In this document: one piece after another, positions 57,701 through 64,000 of the stretch | How positions within the stretch are numbered: position 1 is the first letter of the stretch | Layout: every line of letters starts with the position of its first letter | Source: Branchinecta lynchi | Lineage: Eukaryota; Arthropoda; Branchiopoda; Anostraca; Branchinectidae | Length of the DNA stretch: 64,000 bases | Assembly: GCA_023053575.1 (NCBI GenBank) | Contig: JAKZAP010000021.1 | Coordinates: forward strand, 2,191,790-2,255,789 | Direction of reading: 5' to 3' | Notes under the pieces: model-generated | What the model was told of the DNA's origin: nothing | The model's input: only the letters and a program-made list of their open reading frames with translations | Databases searched by the model: none | Position numbers and translations under genes: made by a program

Positions 57701-60700
57701 GTTTTTGCTGATATCATGGTATCTGTTACGACGGTAACTGGATCTGCATTTAGTCGTTTTTGCAGTTATCGTGGTATCTGATACACGGTGCTCTGCAAAA
57801 ACGACTATTGCCGAAATTGCACTTTTCGAAGTCATCCCAAAAGAAAAACAGATATCCAGTTACATCACTAAGTGCTGAAATTCTTTCTCATCAATCTGAC
57901 AAAATTTGATGAAAGTGAGATGACTTTTCAGATACCAAGACCAGTTACCGCGGTCGGACCGTAGTATCTGAATATCTGATACCATGATTACTGGCCAGAT
58001 ACCACGATAACTGCAAACACTCCTTTTGACCGTGGTATCACATACCACGATACTGCAAAAACGACTTTAGACCGCGGTATCAGATACCATGGTATCTGCA
58101 AAAACGCAACTCATATTTATCATAAGACGTCGGTATAAATGTCGCAAAATTGTATATATTTGTAGATTGTTCTGTTGTGACGTTATGTTTTGACGTAAAA
58201 ACAACCCATCGGTTTGTCCGTTAACTGTTTTTTTTTTAGATTATATTGAATTGAATTGAATTGAAGGGTCGTAGGCTACTAGCCGGTATTTGAATTCAGT
58301 TCCTTATGTTACGGAGAAAATTAACCAAAACTGGTGGATTCCAAGTGACAATTTTTGGTTTAATGATTATATATATTCGAGTCATTTTAATCCGTTACTC
58401 GCAACTCGAGTAACGCAACTTAAACTCGCAACTCGACCCCTCAACTATTTTAAAATATTTGAATACTTTAAAACTAGGCTGTGCTTTCAACAAATAACCC
58501 ACGGTTTTGGCTGTTTTAAGCCTTTCCCAAGACCCATTGACACTTCGCGAAAACAGGGAAACAATTGACATGACCAGTTTTTCTGATGGAAAAATGTCTC
58601 GCATACACGAAGATGGCAAGTGAGAAAATCAGCCTGGTTTTGTTAGAGGGGTTAGAATGTACTGTACGAGATTGGGGTCTCCGGGTTTAGAAATATATGG
58701 AGTGATTATGGAAGTAAGTTGTGTTAATATTATAGGTAAGAGAGGACCTTTAAATGTAATATTCGACGTATTTAGTGCCAATTGGGCGCTACGAGTTGTA
58801 TCAATACAATTGTGTATCTATCTATCATCTTCGGTAGTAGTCGGTCTTGACAAATACAGCGACTCTCTCGTGTACCTGAGTAGCTAAGTAGCGTCCGGCA
58901 TAGTAATATATTCCCAATCCAAACCGCATGAACCCGTCCTTGGTAGTCAATCATCAGAGGGCAGAGCCCGCAACCACCTACTCTTTCCCCTTCTCTCACC
59001 ATTCCCCCAAAACCTAATCTAATCCCAATGACTTTGACTAAAGCCGCGTTCGATTTAGCCTTGTCTTGGTCCCTCAAATACCGTTTTATTAAACTCTCTT
59101 GTCTGCTCAATGGTGTCAGCTGACAATTGTCAGTGCCCTGTCAGACAAGACGCCGTGAATGAGGACCTGATCTCGAAGCAAGTTTCGGTCCTGTCTCGGG
59201 TAGTGACCTCGTTTTATTTGTGATGCTTGTCTCTTGAGTCATTCACCTGACAAGTCTAAATAAAACGGGTTTAAACCGTGACAAGGCAGTAACAAGAAGT
59301 CAAGACCGAGACAAGGAGGACTCGAACCGAACGCAGCTTAACTATCCATGATCTTTTAGTCAACCTTGGATTTATCAGGGCGCTCACTCACGGGGGAGGG
59401 GGGCGGGGGTAAGGGGGAGTTTCACTACACTTGACAGATCCTGTAACTGCTCGAATATTAACGGGAAAAGATTCCAGCGTTAGGGGATAGCGCTGCTCTA
59501 TATATATATATATATATATACATAAATATATATATATATCTGTATTTCAAAGCTATTTAGCCATATACAGATCAATTCACTTCACAAGACCATACTAAAA
59601 ACAACCACACTATTTTTCACATTCATAACTTGACGCCAGAGCAAACTAACTCTAGAGAATACCGCGTGAACTTTGAAAAAGTGACATAGAGTCAATCGCA
59701 GCGACACTAGGACCGCTGGCGGGCCTGAATATCCCTACTGAAACTCGGATCAGTCGTAACGAGCGCAAGATCAGAATTTTCTGCATCCGCCACTGCACGT
59801 CTGAACGGCTCGCTGAAGCTTCTCTCGCCAAGCCTGCTCCGCGGCGCTTTGACGGAGGCCCATCTTGGATGCATGGGAAGGATAGGTTTTGACATTACTC
59901 TCTAGAGTTATTTTGTTCTTCTTGACACCTACCTACCTACTCTCGACTAAACTAATCACTTGTTGCTTTTTTGCAGATACCATGGTATCTGATGCCACGG
60001 TCTAAAGTCGTGTTTGCAGTCATCGTGGTATCTGGCCAGTTATCGTGGTATCAGACATTCAGATACTACGGTCCGACCGTGGTAAGTGGTCGTGGTATCT
60101 GAAAAGTCATCTCACTTTCATCAAATTTTGTCAGATTGGCGAGAAAGAAGTTTAGCGCTTAGTGATGTAGCTGGATATCTGTCTTTCTTTTGGGATGACC
60201 TCAAAATCGCAGTTTCGGCAATTGTCGTTTTTGCAGAGCAACCGTATATCAGATACCACGATAACTGCAAAAACGACTAATTGCAGATCCAGTTACCGTG
60301 GTATCAGATGCCATGGTCCATGGTATCTGCAAAAACGCAACTACTGTTAAAACAAAACTATAAAATCAACTATAAATCTAGGAGACGTGGACGTGAAGTT
60401 CAAGTTCTTTTTATTGGCAAACTTATGTATACAAAACTAACTTAATACTAACGTATACAATAAGTAAAATCTATTTATTAAACACAATCCCAAGGGCTCT
60501 ATGGCCTGTTGGTTGGGAAAAAACAATCTTTATAGCAAAATCAAATAATTTACCAGCTGTTCTCGCGAATACAACCGACCTCCACATCACCACGCAACAA
60601 GATACAAAAACAATAAGGAATAAACAAATTCATCGAGAGCCAACACTAAGATCTCATTTTATTAAACTATTATAATAAACAACTATATTCAAACCTTATT

Positions 60701-63500
60701 ATATTTTTTTTCAATAATTCACTATATAGTTCAATTTTCTTGTCCGAATTTCAACCAATTAATTACTATTTTCCAGCAAAAATCTTTTAAGGTGTTTTTT
60801 GAACGAACCAAGACTCAGGGACTGCCAGATCTCAGTGGGAATGGAATTCCAGGCACGCCCTACACCCACTTCCAGACCAAAGTCTGAGCGCACTGAGGGA
60901 GTGGAAGGAACCAGTATGTCATCTCGGTTTCTTAATGCATAAGGGGTAACTTCGTTAACAACTCGAAACATCCCAGTAAAACATGACGGGAGATCACTAC
61001 GAAAATACTGACATGCAAATGAGCATAAAGAAAGAGTGTAAATGTCTCTTAGTCAGGATACCTAGAAGTACCTCATCCCCCCATTTTAAAAAGTAGTTTA
61101 CGTCAGTTAGGAACCACTTTATATATGACTTTTTCTTTTACAGGATCTTTTATTCTGTCCTGACTTCACTGTGCTGCCCCACAAGAAAGGAGGACCTGTA
61201 AGTATTGCTCGCTCTGACACTAGGAGCGTGTTCCATCCTACATACCGTAGTTATTACGCATGACCAGAGATGGGCGAATCCGAATCGGGATTCGGATTCT
61301 TATCCAGGATTCTTCCTTTCAGCCGGATTCGAATCATCTGCTCGTCAGGCTGGATTCGGACTCGGATTCCAAACCCTCAATCTTACAAATCCGCTCAGAT
61401 TCCTAGACTTCATCATTCCAGTTTCTGTTTTCCCAATTTTTACACAGTGTGCTTAGGCAATCCAACTTTGTCTCCACCATCAAACATCCACAGTTACTTA
61501 TCACGTTATCTGACACCTCAGATATCAGTGCCTTTTGTCATCTCTGATTTTTAAGCCATACCTCTGTACGTCATTTTATTTTTGTTAAGGTCGGATTCGA
61601 ATCCGGATTCGGTTCCGGATTCGAATCCTCAGCATAAAATGGTTGATTCGGAATCGGATTTGTACCTAGCCCTGGATTCGGATTCGAATCCTTTCATGAT
61701 CGGATTCGAATCCTTTCATGATCCGATTCGCCCATCTCTTCGCATGACGTCACGAATTTTGGCTTTTTGCCGTCGAGGCTGGAACGATTTTTCTATTTTC
61801 CAGCAGAACATCATGCCACGGGCGAATCCGACCAATTACGTTACAGAGATCCGTAGTTACTACGCTCCCTCGCGTGGTAAGCAAATAGTTACTATTTCGA
61901 GAAGGGTGGAACTGTCAGCGTAGTATTGGTGAGGTTGGAACGGAAATAGTAACTAATAGTTACTATTTGTAGAAGGGTGGAACACGCTCTAGATTCGTGA
62001 CTTGATAAAACGATGTGGCTGTATTATCAATCAATCAATCGATCTTTATTATTCGATAAAACATTCCTTACGGTATTAACCAAAAAACGAATATTTGTTA
62101 TCTCGTCAAACATAACTATATACAATTGCGCTTTTAACATGGTCAAATATTCAATAATTACACAAGAACAAGGATTGCAACAAATTAAAACGCTAAAAAT
62201 TCAATAATTAATATAAAAAAGAGGAAAAGAATTTAAAATTTCGCGTTGAAAAAACTCAGAAAGGAGGGGACAAAACCTCTTTTGTACCGCGCATGAATTG
62301 CCCGAATGGGTTGGAGCTTAGGAACCGGTTGTGCTGCCATTCTCTGTGGCCTTATGCGGTCGGGAATGTGGGGAGGGGGAAGGATGTGCCGATGGTTGGG
62401 GTCTTCCAGTAGTTGTTCACCAAACTTGGTAGAAAGTTGGTGTCTACGGTTTGACAAAGATGCGAGACCAAACTCGTTAAGAAGGGAAATGTACTGGATT
62501 TTGGGGGATTTTGATACTATTAGTAAAGATCGGTACTAGATCCTCTCGAGGCGTTCCGACTTCTCCCGTGTTAAACCGAAATGCCATACCGGACAGCAGT
62601 ATTCAAGGGAAGGGCGAATGAACACAGAAATACACAAAAAAGCAGAAATTAAATTCGGAAGAATTCTCCAGGTCTAGATCATATTCCGGACGCTAGTTCA
62701 AACCGGGATTACCACGTTTCGTGCGATGATATTTTTTTTGAACCTTGACTTGTCCGATTCGTGACTTGATAGAACGACGTGTTTGCTATTTTTTACCACC
62801 CTATCTTACGTAATAAAAAAAAAAAAAAAAAAAAAGAACAATTCAAGAATACACAATACTTCAGCGGTAGCCTAAAGGAAATTAATTAATTAGGAAGTAT
62901 TCTCCAGGTCTAGATCATATTTCGGACGCCAGTTAAAACCAGGATCACTACTTTTCGTTCCATAACATTTTTGTCGCACTTTGACTTGTCCGATTCGTGA
63001 CTTGATAGAACGATTTGACGGGTATTTTTACCACCCTATATTACCTAAATACAAACAAAAAAATGATCAACAGAAACAAGTCAAGAATACACAATTGCCC
63101 AGTTCAGCACTAGCCTAGATGAACTTAATTCGGAAGGATTCTCCAGTTATAATTCTAATTCCGGACGCTAGCTCAAACCAGGATAACTACTTTTCGTGAG
63201 ATAACATTTTTGTCGCACAGCAAGTGCGTGGTTAATGCAATATGGCGGGTATGTTTGGAATACCAGTGTTTTTTTGTGTATGTCGTAATTAGGTAAATAG
63301 CCTGCTATTGTTAATACTATCATTGCAGGACAAGCATGACGACTTGCACAGTATTGACAGCTGTGAATACATTTGGGAAGCCGGTGTGGGATTCTCCCAA
63401 AGCCCTGCGCATGATCCAAGACTGGATAACAACAGAACGGAGATTCTGAAGTTGCTGTTGACATGCTTCAGCCAAGTTATGTATCAGCAGCAGGCGAAGA
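41202..63500 (+). CDS. HID1: HID1 homologue (Golgi/dense-core vesicle protein), 5' part, 5 exons, continues off window
   Basis: Exons 41202-41267, 46310-46523, 53092-53270, 61144-61197 and 63329-63500 join in phase to 228 codons plus one base; the family protein is about 790 residues, so roughly the first 30% is here. An in-frame TGA lies two codons before the ATG. Seen: N-terminal MGNSDTKL with Gly2 fitting N-myristoylation; DDAFWSQFW, PAAEIRALREE, NLATLCYKCVEQL (exon 2); YIFEDPDWRGFFWSTVP (exon 3); DLLFCPDFTV (exon 4); LHSIDSCEYIWEAGVGFSQS and LLKLLLTCFSQVMY-like ILKLLLTCFSQ (exon 5), all in the order of animal HID1. Known: HID1 is a myristoylated peripheral protein of the trans-Golgi/dense-core vesicle pathway, first found through C. 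elegans dauer mutants. Introns of 5.0, 6.6, 7.9 and 2.1 kb are transposon-filled. The identification is secure; downstream exons are not in view. Confidence 0.97.
41345..41393 (+). repeat. diverged echo of HID1 exon 1
   Basis: GCTTTAGTAAAGCTGTTGTG, CTGTTGACTTCTCAGAATCA then AGTA parallels exon 1 from GCATTTAGAAAAGC to the donor. The frame would read KAVVLLTSQNQ, but the donor GT context is changed to AAGTA. A local ~145-bp-offset duplication of the exon's 3' half. Confidence 0.7.
41400..42070. other. HID1 intron 1, unassigned
   Basis: Has ACCAGTGTC/GACACTGGT inverted words (41440, 41570) and, at 41780-42010, three related segments with TTCGTTCCA and GTTA.GATTGTTAC. A short open frame starting MGYKTDEKSQVDAKMAYK is not recognised. 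Confidence 0.35.
42073..42631 (+). mobile_element. possible solo LTR
   Basis: TGTAATGC at the left and GGGGTATTACA at the right give TG...CA ends with a 6-bp inverted repeat. TATATAA at 42315 is followed by a GC-richer start-like region (AGAGCAGTGCGTATTGC). No 5-bp target duplication was found and no internal retroviral sequence is near. Confidence 0.3.
42693..43748 (-). mobile_element. F2-family repeat, minus orientation
   Basis: Starts TTTTTGGGATCCCAAAACGT and ends GGATCCCATCGAAACCTTTG then GTCTTGTT. Six GTAAAAGTTTTATTTGAAGTT-type modules (~115 bp). In HID1 intron 1, next to the 5S-derived sequence. Confidence 0.8.
43848..43966 (-). pseudogene. 5S rRNA-derived sequence (pseudogene or SINE3 head) in HID1 intron 1
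   Basis: Read on the minus strand from 43966, the sequence follows animal 5S rRNA end to end in about 119 bases: an ACAGCCATACAACATTGAA start, a CTCGTTTCCTGG segment, ATCGGGACAGGTCAGTACG, then GATGGGTGACTGCTTGGGAC (the box C region of the internal promoter) and GGTGTTGTGG near the 3' end. It has many substitutions relative to a functional 5S, and no tandem 5S cluster is present. It abuts the 5' end of a GGGATCCC-family repeat. A degenerate 5S pseudogene or the head of a 5S-type SINE are both possible. Confidence 0.75.
43967..45456. other. HID1 intron 1, unassigned
   Basis: Includes an A run of about 29 at 44609-44635, perhaps a retroposon tail, and nothing else recognised. Confidence 0.35.
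45457..45711 (+). repeat. three 85-bp tandem units
   Basis: CCAAACCCCTGCAGAATATG begins units at 45457, 45542 and 45627. Near identity implies recent amplification. A C run and GGCTAGCCAAACCCCTGCAG at the left look like a MITE end. Confidence 0.9.
45862..45918 (+). repeat. F2 3'-end fragment
   Basis: CTTTTGCGATGTCATAGGTA and CTTACGTTTTGGGATCCCAA, directly followed by a Penelope-like terminal repeat. Confidence 0.65.
45940..46095 (-). mobile_element. Penelope-like terminal repeat, minus orientation
   Basis: AATGTTTACAACGGATACGT, CAGCGATATTTCGGCCC, CTTGGCAAGGGTCCTCGCCA. The reversed hammerhead core here is CTGGCGA rather than CTGANGA, so it is probably dead. Ends at a small AATCAGATT palindrome, about 215 bases before HID1 exon 2. 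Confidence 0.7.
46310..46523 (+). CDS. HID1: HID1 exon 2
   Basis: 214 bases after acceptor TTTTTCTAG, ending with one base of a split Val codon before donor GTATGT. It encodes PIDFGDDAFWSQFW through CSTQQEQT, including the family-conserved PAAEIRALREE and NLATLCYK. Confidence 0.96.
46753..47109 (-). mobile_element. TTAA-flanked MITE family t1
   Basis: TTAA at 46749-46752 and 47110-47113; ends AGAACCTGTCTTAC and, inverted, AGGACCCCTCGCACTATTTA. Confidence 0.75.
47110..47495. other. HID1 intron 2, no feature seen
   Basis: Short stretch between the TTAA MITE and an F2 repeat; no coding signature. Confidence 0.35.
47552..48360. repeat. (GTCC/GTCT/GCCC)n array, ~810 bp
   Basis: Uninterrupted 4-bp register. 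It changes from simple GTCT/GTCC runs (47552-47830) to a 16-base higher-order unit of CGCCCGTCTGTCCGCC type (47850-48010), then 12-base CGCCTGCCCGTC units (48040-48250), then simple again. A 4-bp unit without stop words leaves long open frames in several frames on both strands; none is a gene. Confidence 0.95.
48586..48797. repeat. second (GTCC/GTCT)n array, ~210 bp
   Basis: Same 4-bp register. Flanked by repeated TTGCGTATATGAGCA.TGTAAC and AAATATGTCCGCCCG, showing that array plus flank was duplicated. Confidence 0.9.
49123..49199 (-). repeat. TTAA-MITE family t1 fragment
   Basis: GGACCTGTCTTTCCTATAGT after TTAA, continuing to AAACCCGGAGACCGGGA. Confidence 0.6.
49270..49352 (+). mobile_element. 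Penelope-like terminal repeat with canonical hammerhead core
   Basis: CTGATGAGGACCCTTGCCAA, GAAGGGCCGAAATATCGC, then TA-GCTGACG. Has the consensus CUGAUGA. Abuts an F1 copy at 49354. Confidence 0.65.
49281..49345 (+). ncRNA. hammerhead-ribozyme-like motif (CTGATGA)
   Basis: CTGATGA at 49287, a stem II hairpin, GAAA at 49315 and TA-GCTGAC at 49338-49345. Stem I (GAAAGC/GCTGAC) is weaker here; the loop beyond GAAA differs from the other copies yet can still form a short GCT..AGC hairpin. Confidence 0.45.
49354..50041 (+). mobile_element. F1-family repeat
   Basis: TTTTTATGGCACTTGCCTTT, TTGGCCAAGT at the left; GAACTTGGTGGGAGG-like modules; ends CAAGTGCCATATGAGCTTAT then AGCTCTTGTT. Confidence 0.7.
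50098..50194 (+). repeat. F2 5'-end fragment interrupted by a hAT MITE
   Basis: CGAGACCAAAGGTTTCGATG then GGATCCC and GAGTCTTCGCCAG; F2-like sequence appears to resume at 51630. Confidence 0.65.
50195..51629 (-). mobile_element. hAT-type MITE h1 inserted in an F2 remnant and split by an F1 copy
   Basis: CAGGGGCGTCACGACTGG at the left, CTAGTAACGCCTCTG at the right; TTCGCCAG (50187-50194) and TTCGCCAT (51630-51637) flank it (7 of 8). F2 5' sequence (50098-50186) lies just outside. The F1 copy 50358-51533 interrupts it. Confidence 0.8.
50358..51533 (+). mobile_element. F1-family repeat inside a hAT MITE
   Basis: CCAAGGGCCATATAGCGATC at the left with a GTCGGTCTGTCTGTC tract; ends CAAGTGCCATATGAGCTATC then AGCTCTTGTT. 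G runs at 50636 and 51057. Confidence 0.75.
51690..51984 (-). repeat. F1 3'-end fragment, minus orientation
   Basis: AACAATAGCTACGAGCTCAT at the left edge is the reversed F1 3' terminus; runs into the next F1 copy. Confidence 0.55.
51985..52773 (+). mobile_element. F1-family repeat, nearly identical to 6728-7783
   Basis: TTTTTTATGGCACTTGCCCT, CGGCCAAGTGCCATATAGCG and about two 282-bp units; ends CAAGTGCCATATGAGCTCTT then AGCTCTTGTT. Closely matches the 6.7-kb copy except for one tandem unit fewer. Confidence 0.8.
52900..52970. repeat. AT-rich palindrome before HID1 exon 3
   Basis: ATCTCTATATAGATCTCTCT and TATATATAGAGAGATATAG can fold back. About 120 bp upstream of the exon 3 acceptor. Confidence 0.6.
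53092..53270 (+). CDS. HID1: HID1 exon 3
   Basis: 179 bases after acceptor TTTCTAG, phase 0 end, donor GTAAGT. It encodes LNCVRTLTRLLPYIFEDPDW and RGFFWSTVP, then a lineage-variable Gly/Pro/Lys-rich linker and LAPALFNALC. Confidence 0.96.
53300..53440 (+). mobile_element. LINE family A 3' end with (TTAC)n tail
   Basis: CACTGCTTCCTGGCCGAAGA, CCTTCATTTACTCCC, AATGGCGGGTTACAAATATA then TTAC repeats, as at 29990-30120. A ~140-bp truncated copy in HID1 intron 3. Confidence 0.7.
53450..54175. other. HID1 intron 3, no feature seen
   Basis: No recognised gene or repeat; short chance frames only. Confidence 0.35.
54176..54262 (+). repeat. tRNA-like head, possible SINE (HID1 intron 3)
   Basis: An A-box-like TGGCCGTGTTGACTAA is followed about 30 bases later by a B-box-like GCGTTCGATTCC, and the stretch ends CCCGGCACA. 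The T arm can pair 4 of 5 positions, but no 5' strand complements the 3' acceptor end, so it is not an intact tRNA. A tRNA-derived SINE head is the likeliest reading. Confidence 0.35.
54497..55150 (-). mobile_element. LINE family A C-terminal part, minus strand
   Basis: The minus strand encodes IVYLGIPIGRSLLEMRRLL, LYDAMALPHYLL and, after a frameshift, KYAKYLLRLPPWTINRF, all matching LINE A. The reversed (ATGT)n tail lies at 54497-54527. Confidence 0.8.
55294..55598. mobile_element. Harbinger-like MITE (family p1), TTA target duplication
   Basis: Ends GAGCGTGTTCCACCCT and, inverted, GGGCGTGTTCCACCCT; TTA at 55291-55293 and 55599-55601. Contains TAGTAACTA/TAGTTACTA palindromes. Same family as 61224-61989. 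Confidence 0.8.
55602..57694. other. HID1 intron 3, mostly unassigned
   Basis: 56700-57110 may be a minus-strand LINE tail region (TGAATGAATTAATGAATATT at 56720; a ~85-codon minus frame ending HHGLVHLFEM) but no RT motif is visible. The remainder has no recognised feature. Confidence 0.3.
57695..58111. mobile_element. MITE (family p2) with AGTTGCGTTTTTGC ends, CAT duplication
   Basis: Ends AGTTGCGTTTTTGC and, inverted, AGTTGCGTTTTTGCAGATAC; CAT at 57692-57694 and 58112-58114. Rich in GATACCA.GGTATC words. Confidence 0.75.
58428..58749 (+). mobile_element. TTAA-flanked MITE family t1, left end decayed
   Basis: ATTTTAAAATATTTGAATAC, TGGGGTCTCCGGGTTTAGAA and right end GAGGACCT then TTAA at 58750-58753. 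Confidence 0.65.
58754..59960. other. HID1 intron 3, unassigned
   Basis: (TA)n at 59497-59540. The minus frame at 59895-59707 is not recognised. No coding signature. Confidence 0.35.
59961..60342. mobile_element. MITE family p2, inverse orientation to the 57.7-kb copy
   Basis: TGTTGCTTTTTTGCAGATAC to GCAAAAACGCAACT; ACT at 59958-59960 and 60343-60345. Confidence 0.75.
60395..60990 (-). mobile_element. LINE C-terminal fragment, minus strand
   Basis: The minus strand encodes MFRVVNEVTPYALRNRDD and GRAWNSIPTEIWQSLSLGSF then KKHLKRFLL and a stop, the usual C-terminus of Jockey/CR1-type LINEs. 3' UTR towards 60395. Confidence 0.65.
61144..61197 (+). CDS. HID1: HID1 exon 4 (54-nt small exon)
   Basis: 18 codons, DLLFCPDFTVLPHKKGGP, between acceptor TTTTACAG and donor GTAAGT, in phase on both sides. 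A nested MITE begins only 26 bases beyond the donor. Confidence 0.94.
61224..61989. mobile_element. Harbinger-like MITE family p1, split by a hAT MITE
   Basis: GAGCGTGTTCCATCCT and, inverted, GAGCGTGTTCCACCCT; TAG at 61221-61223 and 61990-61992. Starts 26 bases after the HID1 exon 4 donor. Confidence 0.8.
61265..61740. mobile_element. hAT-type MITE (family h3) nested in the Harbinger-like MITE
   Basis: CAGAGATGGGCGAATC and, inverted, AAGAGATGGGCGAATC; CGCATGAC at 61257-61264 and 61741-61748. The interior is dense in GGATTCGAATCC palindromes. Confidence 0.85.
62028..62640 (-). mobile_element. LINE family C, C-terminal part, minus strand
   Basis: The minus strand encodes FIRPSLEYCCPVWHFGL, then, after a stop, SNRRHQLSTKFGEQLLEDPN to FLSFFNAKF. 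Reversed (ATCA)n tail at 62028-62041. Parallels 25517-26290. Confidence 0.75.
62641..63328. repeat. ~250-bp segment in about three decayed tandem copies (HID1 intron 4)
   Basis: TTCTCCAGGTCTAGATCATA, TTCGTGACTTGATAGAACGA and TTTTGTCGCAC-type words recur near 62660-62800, 62890-63030 and 63130-63215. Confidence 0.6.
63329..63500 (+). CDS. HID1: HID1 exon 5
   Basis: 172 bases after acceptor CATTGCAG; encodes LHSIDSCEYIWEAGVGFSQS and TEILKLLLTCFSQVMYQQ, ending with one base of a split codon before donor GTAAGT. No sixth exon could be recognised in the last 500 bases of the window. Confidence 0.96.
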
Positions 63501-64000
63501 GTAAGTTCAGTTAAATAATTAAATTCCTAATTCAAACATTCGGTTTACCTTTTCTTAGTAATCGCATGCCACAGGTTTATTTTGAATTGAACGCGATTGC
63601 CGGGTTGCTGTGTCGGCTCGAGAAAAAACCCACGCCGAAAGTCTTCTTTTCTAAATGACGAGATTTTCTGGGATTGATTAGCAAAGAATTATAAGACCTT
63701 ATTGATAATTTTTGTATGTCTTCAGAGGTACCACACTGGTCTTGGTTTTTTAATTTATTTGTATTTGTAATTAACAGTTGGAGCATTAGATGGAAATTAT
63801 TGTTTTGACCCTTGGCTCCCTACGTGCCATAACAGCTGTCCGGGATAATCGGCTGAGATTTAGTCCAGACAGAGTTATTTCAAACCTTGGAAATTTGGTG
63901 GGTTTTTTTTAATTTGCTCAATGTTTTACGGTGTTTTTAGTGGTTTTAAACATTCATAGTGACAGTAGGGATGGTTAGCATTGTGTATGTGGTGGAAATA
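63501..64000. other. HID1 intron 5 (start), no feature seen
   Basis: After the exon 5 donor; no further HID1 exon recognised before the window ends. Confidence 0.5.

Noticed and set aside
59707..59895. Minus frame with SFSEPFRRAVADAEN as a possible gene
   Set aside because: No recognised family, no splice context, and part of the DNA resembles a MITE end (GCAGTGGCGGATGCAG).
63781..63960. Sixth HID1 exon after an AACAG acceptor-like site
   Set aside because: The translated sequence does not continue the HID1 family pattern and has an early stop.

Overview
The window reads as nuclear DNA of an animal, probably an invertebrate. It carries two spliced protein genes with GT-AG introns of 2 to 8 kb, and almost everything else is transposable-element debris, much of it nested. 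No operons, prokaryotic promoters or CRISPR arrays are seen. The species cannot be named from the sequence alone.

Two host genes were reconstructed by joining exons and checking phase, splice sites and conserved residues. (1) A ZNHIT3 (HIT zinc finger, box C/D snoRNP assembly) homologue lies on the minus strand, is complete at 146 codons in three exons (36656-36592, 29488-29325, 23218-23007) and has an in-frame stop just before its ATG. (2) The 5' part of a HID1 (dense-core-vesicle/Golgi trafficking) homologue lies on the plus strand in five exons (41202-41267, 46310-46523, 53092-53270, 61144-61197, 63329-63500). These give 228 codons plus one base and the gene runs off the right edge. The two genes are head to head, 4.5 kb apart.

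Layout. 1-23 kb: intergenic repeats (two Helentron-like families with GTCY microsatellites, hAT-type MITEs, Penelope-like element ends, decayed LINEs, minisatellites). 23-36.7 kb: ZNHIT3; intron 2 holds a 3.96-kb element with ~560-bp inverted ends, and intron 1 holds a 3.87-kb Mutator-like element with ~630-bp inverted ends, a 9-bp target duplication and a LINE inside it. 36.7-41.2 kb: intergenic, with an interrupted hAT MITE and a cluster of palindromic MITEs. 41.2-64 kb: HID1; its introns hold a 5S rRNA-derived sequence, a very large GTCC/GTCT array, TTAA-flanked MITEs, Penelope ends, and Harbinger-like and hAT MITEs.

The most interesting signals are: hammerhead-ribozyme-like cores repeated in the Penelope-like terminal repeats; two repeat families with one shared layout (terminal palindrome, GTCY microsatellite, a recurring GATGAAACTTGG motif, internal tandem modules); the two long-inverted-repeat elements with clean target duplications; and a readable nesting order that gives relative ages. 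Boundaries with target duplications were read base by base; other repeat boundaries are approximate.
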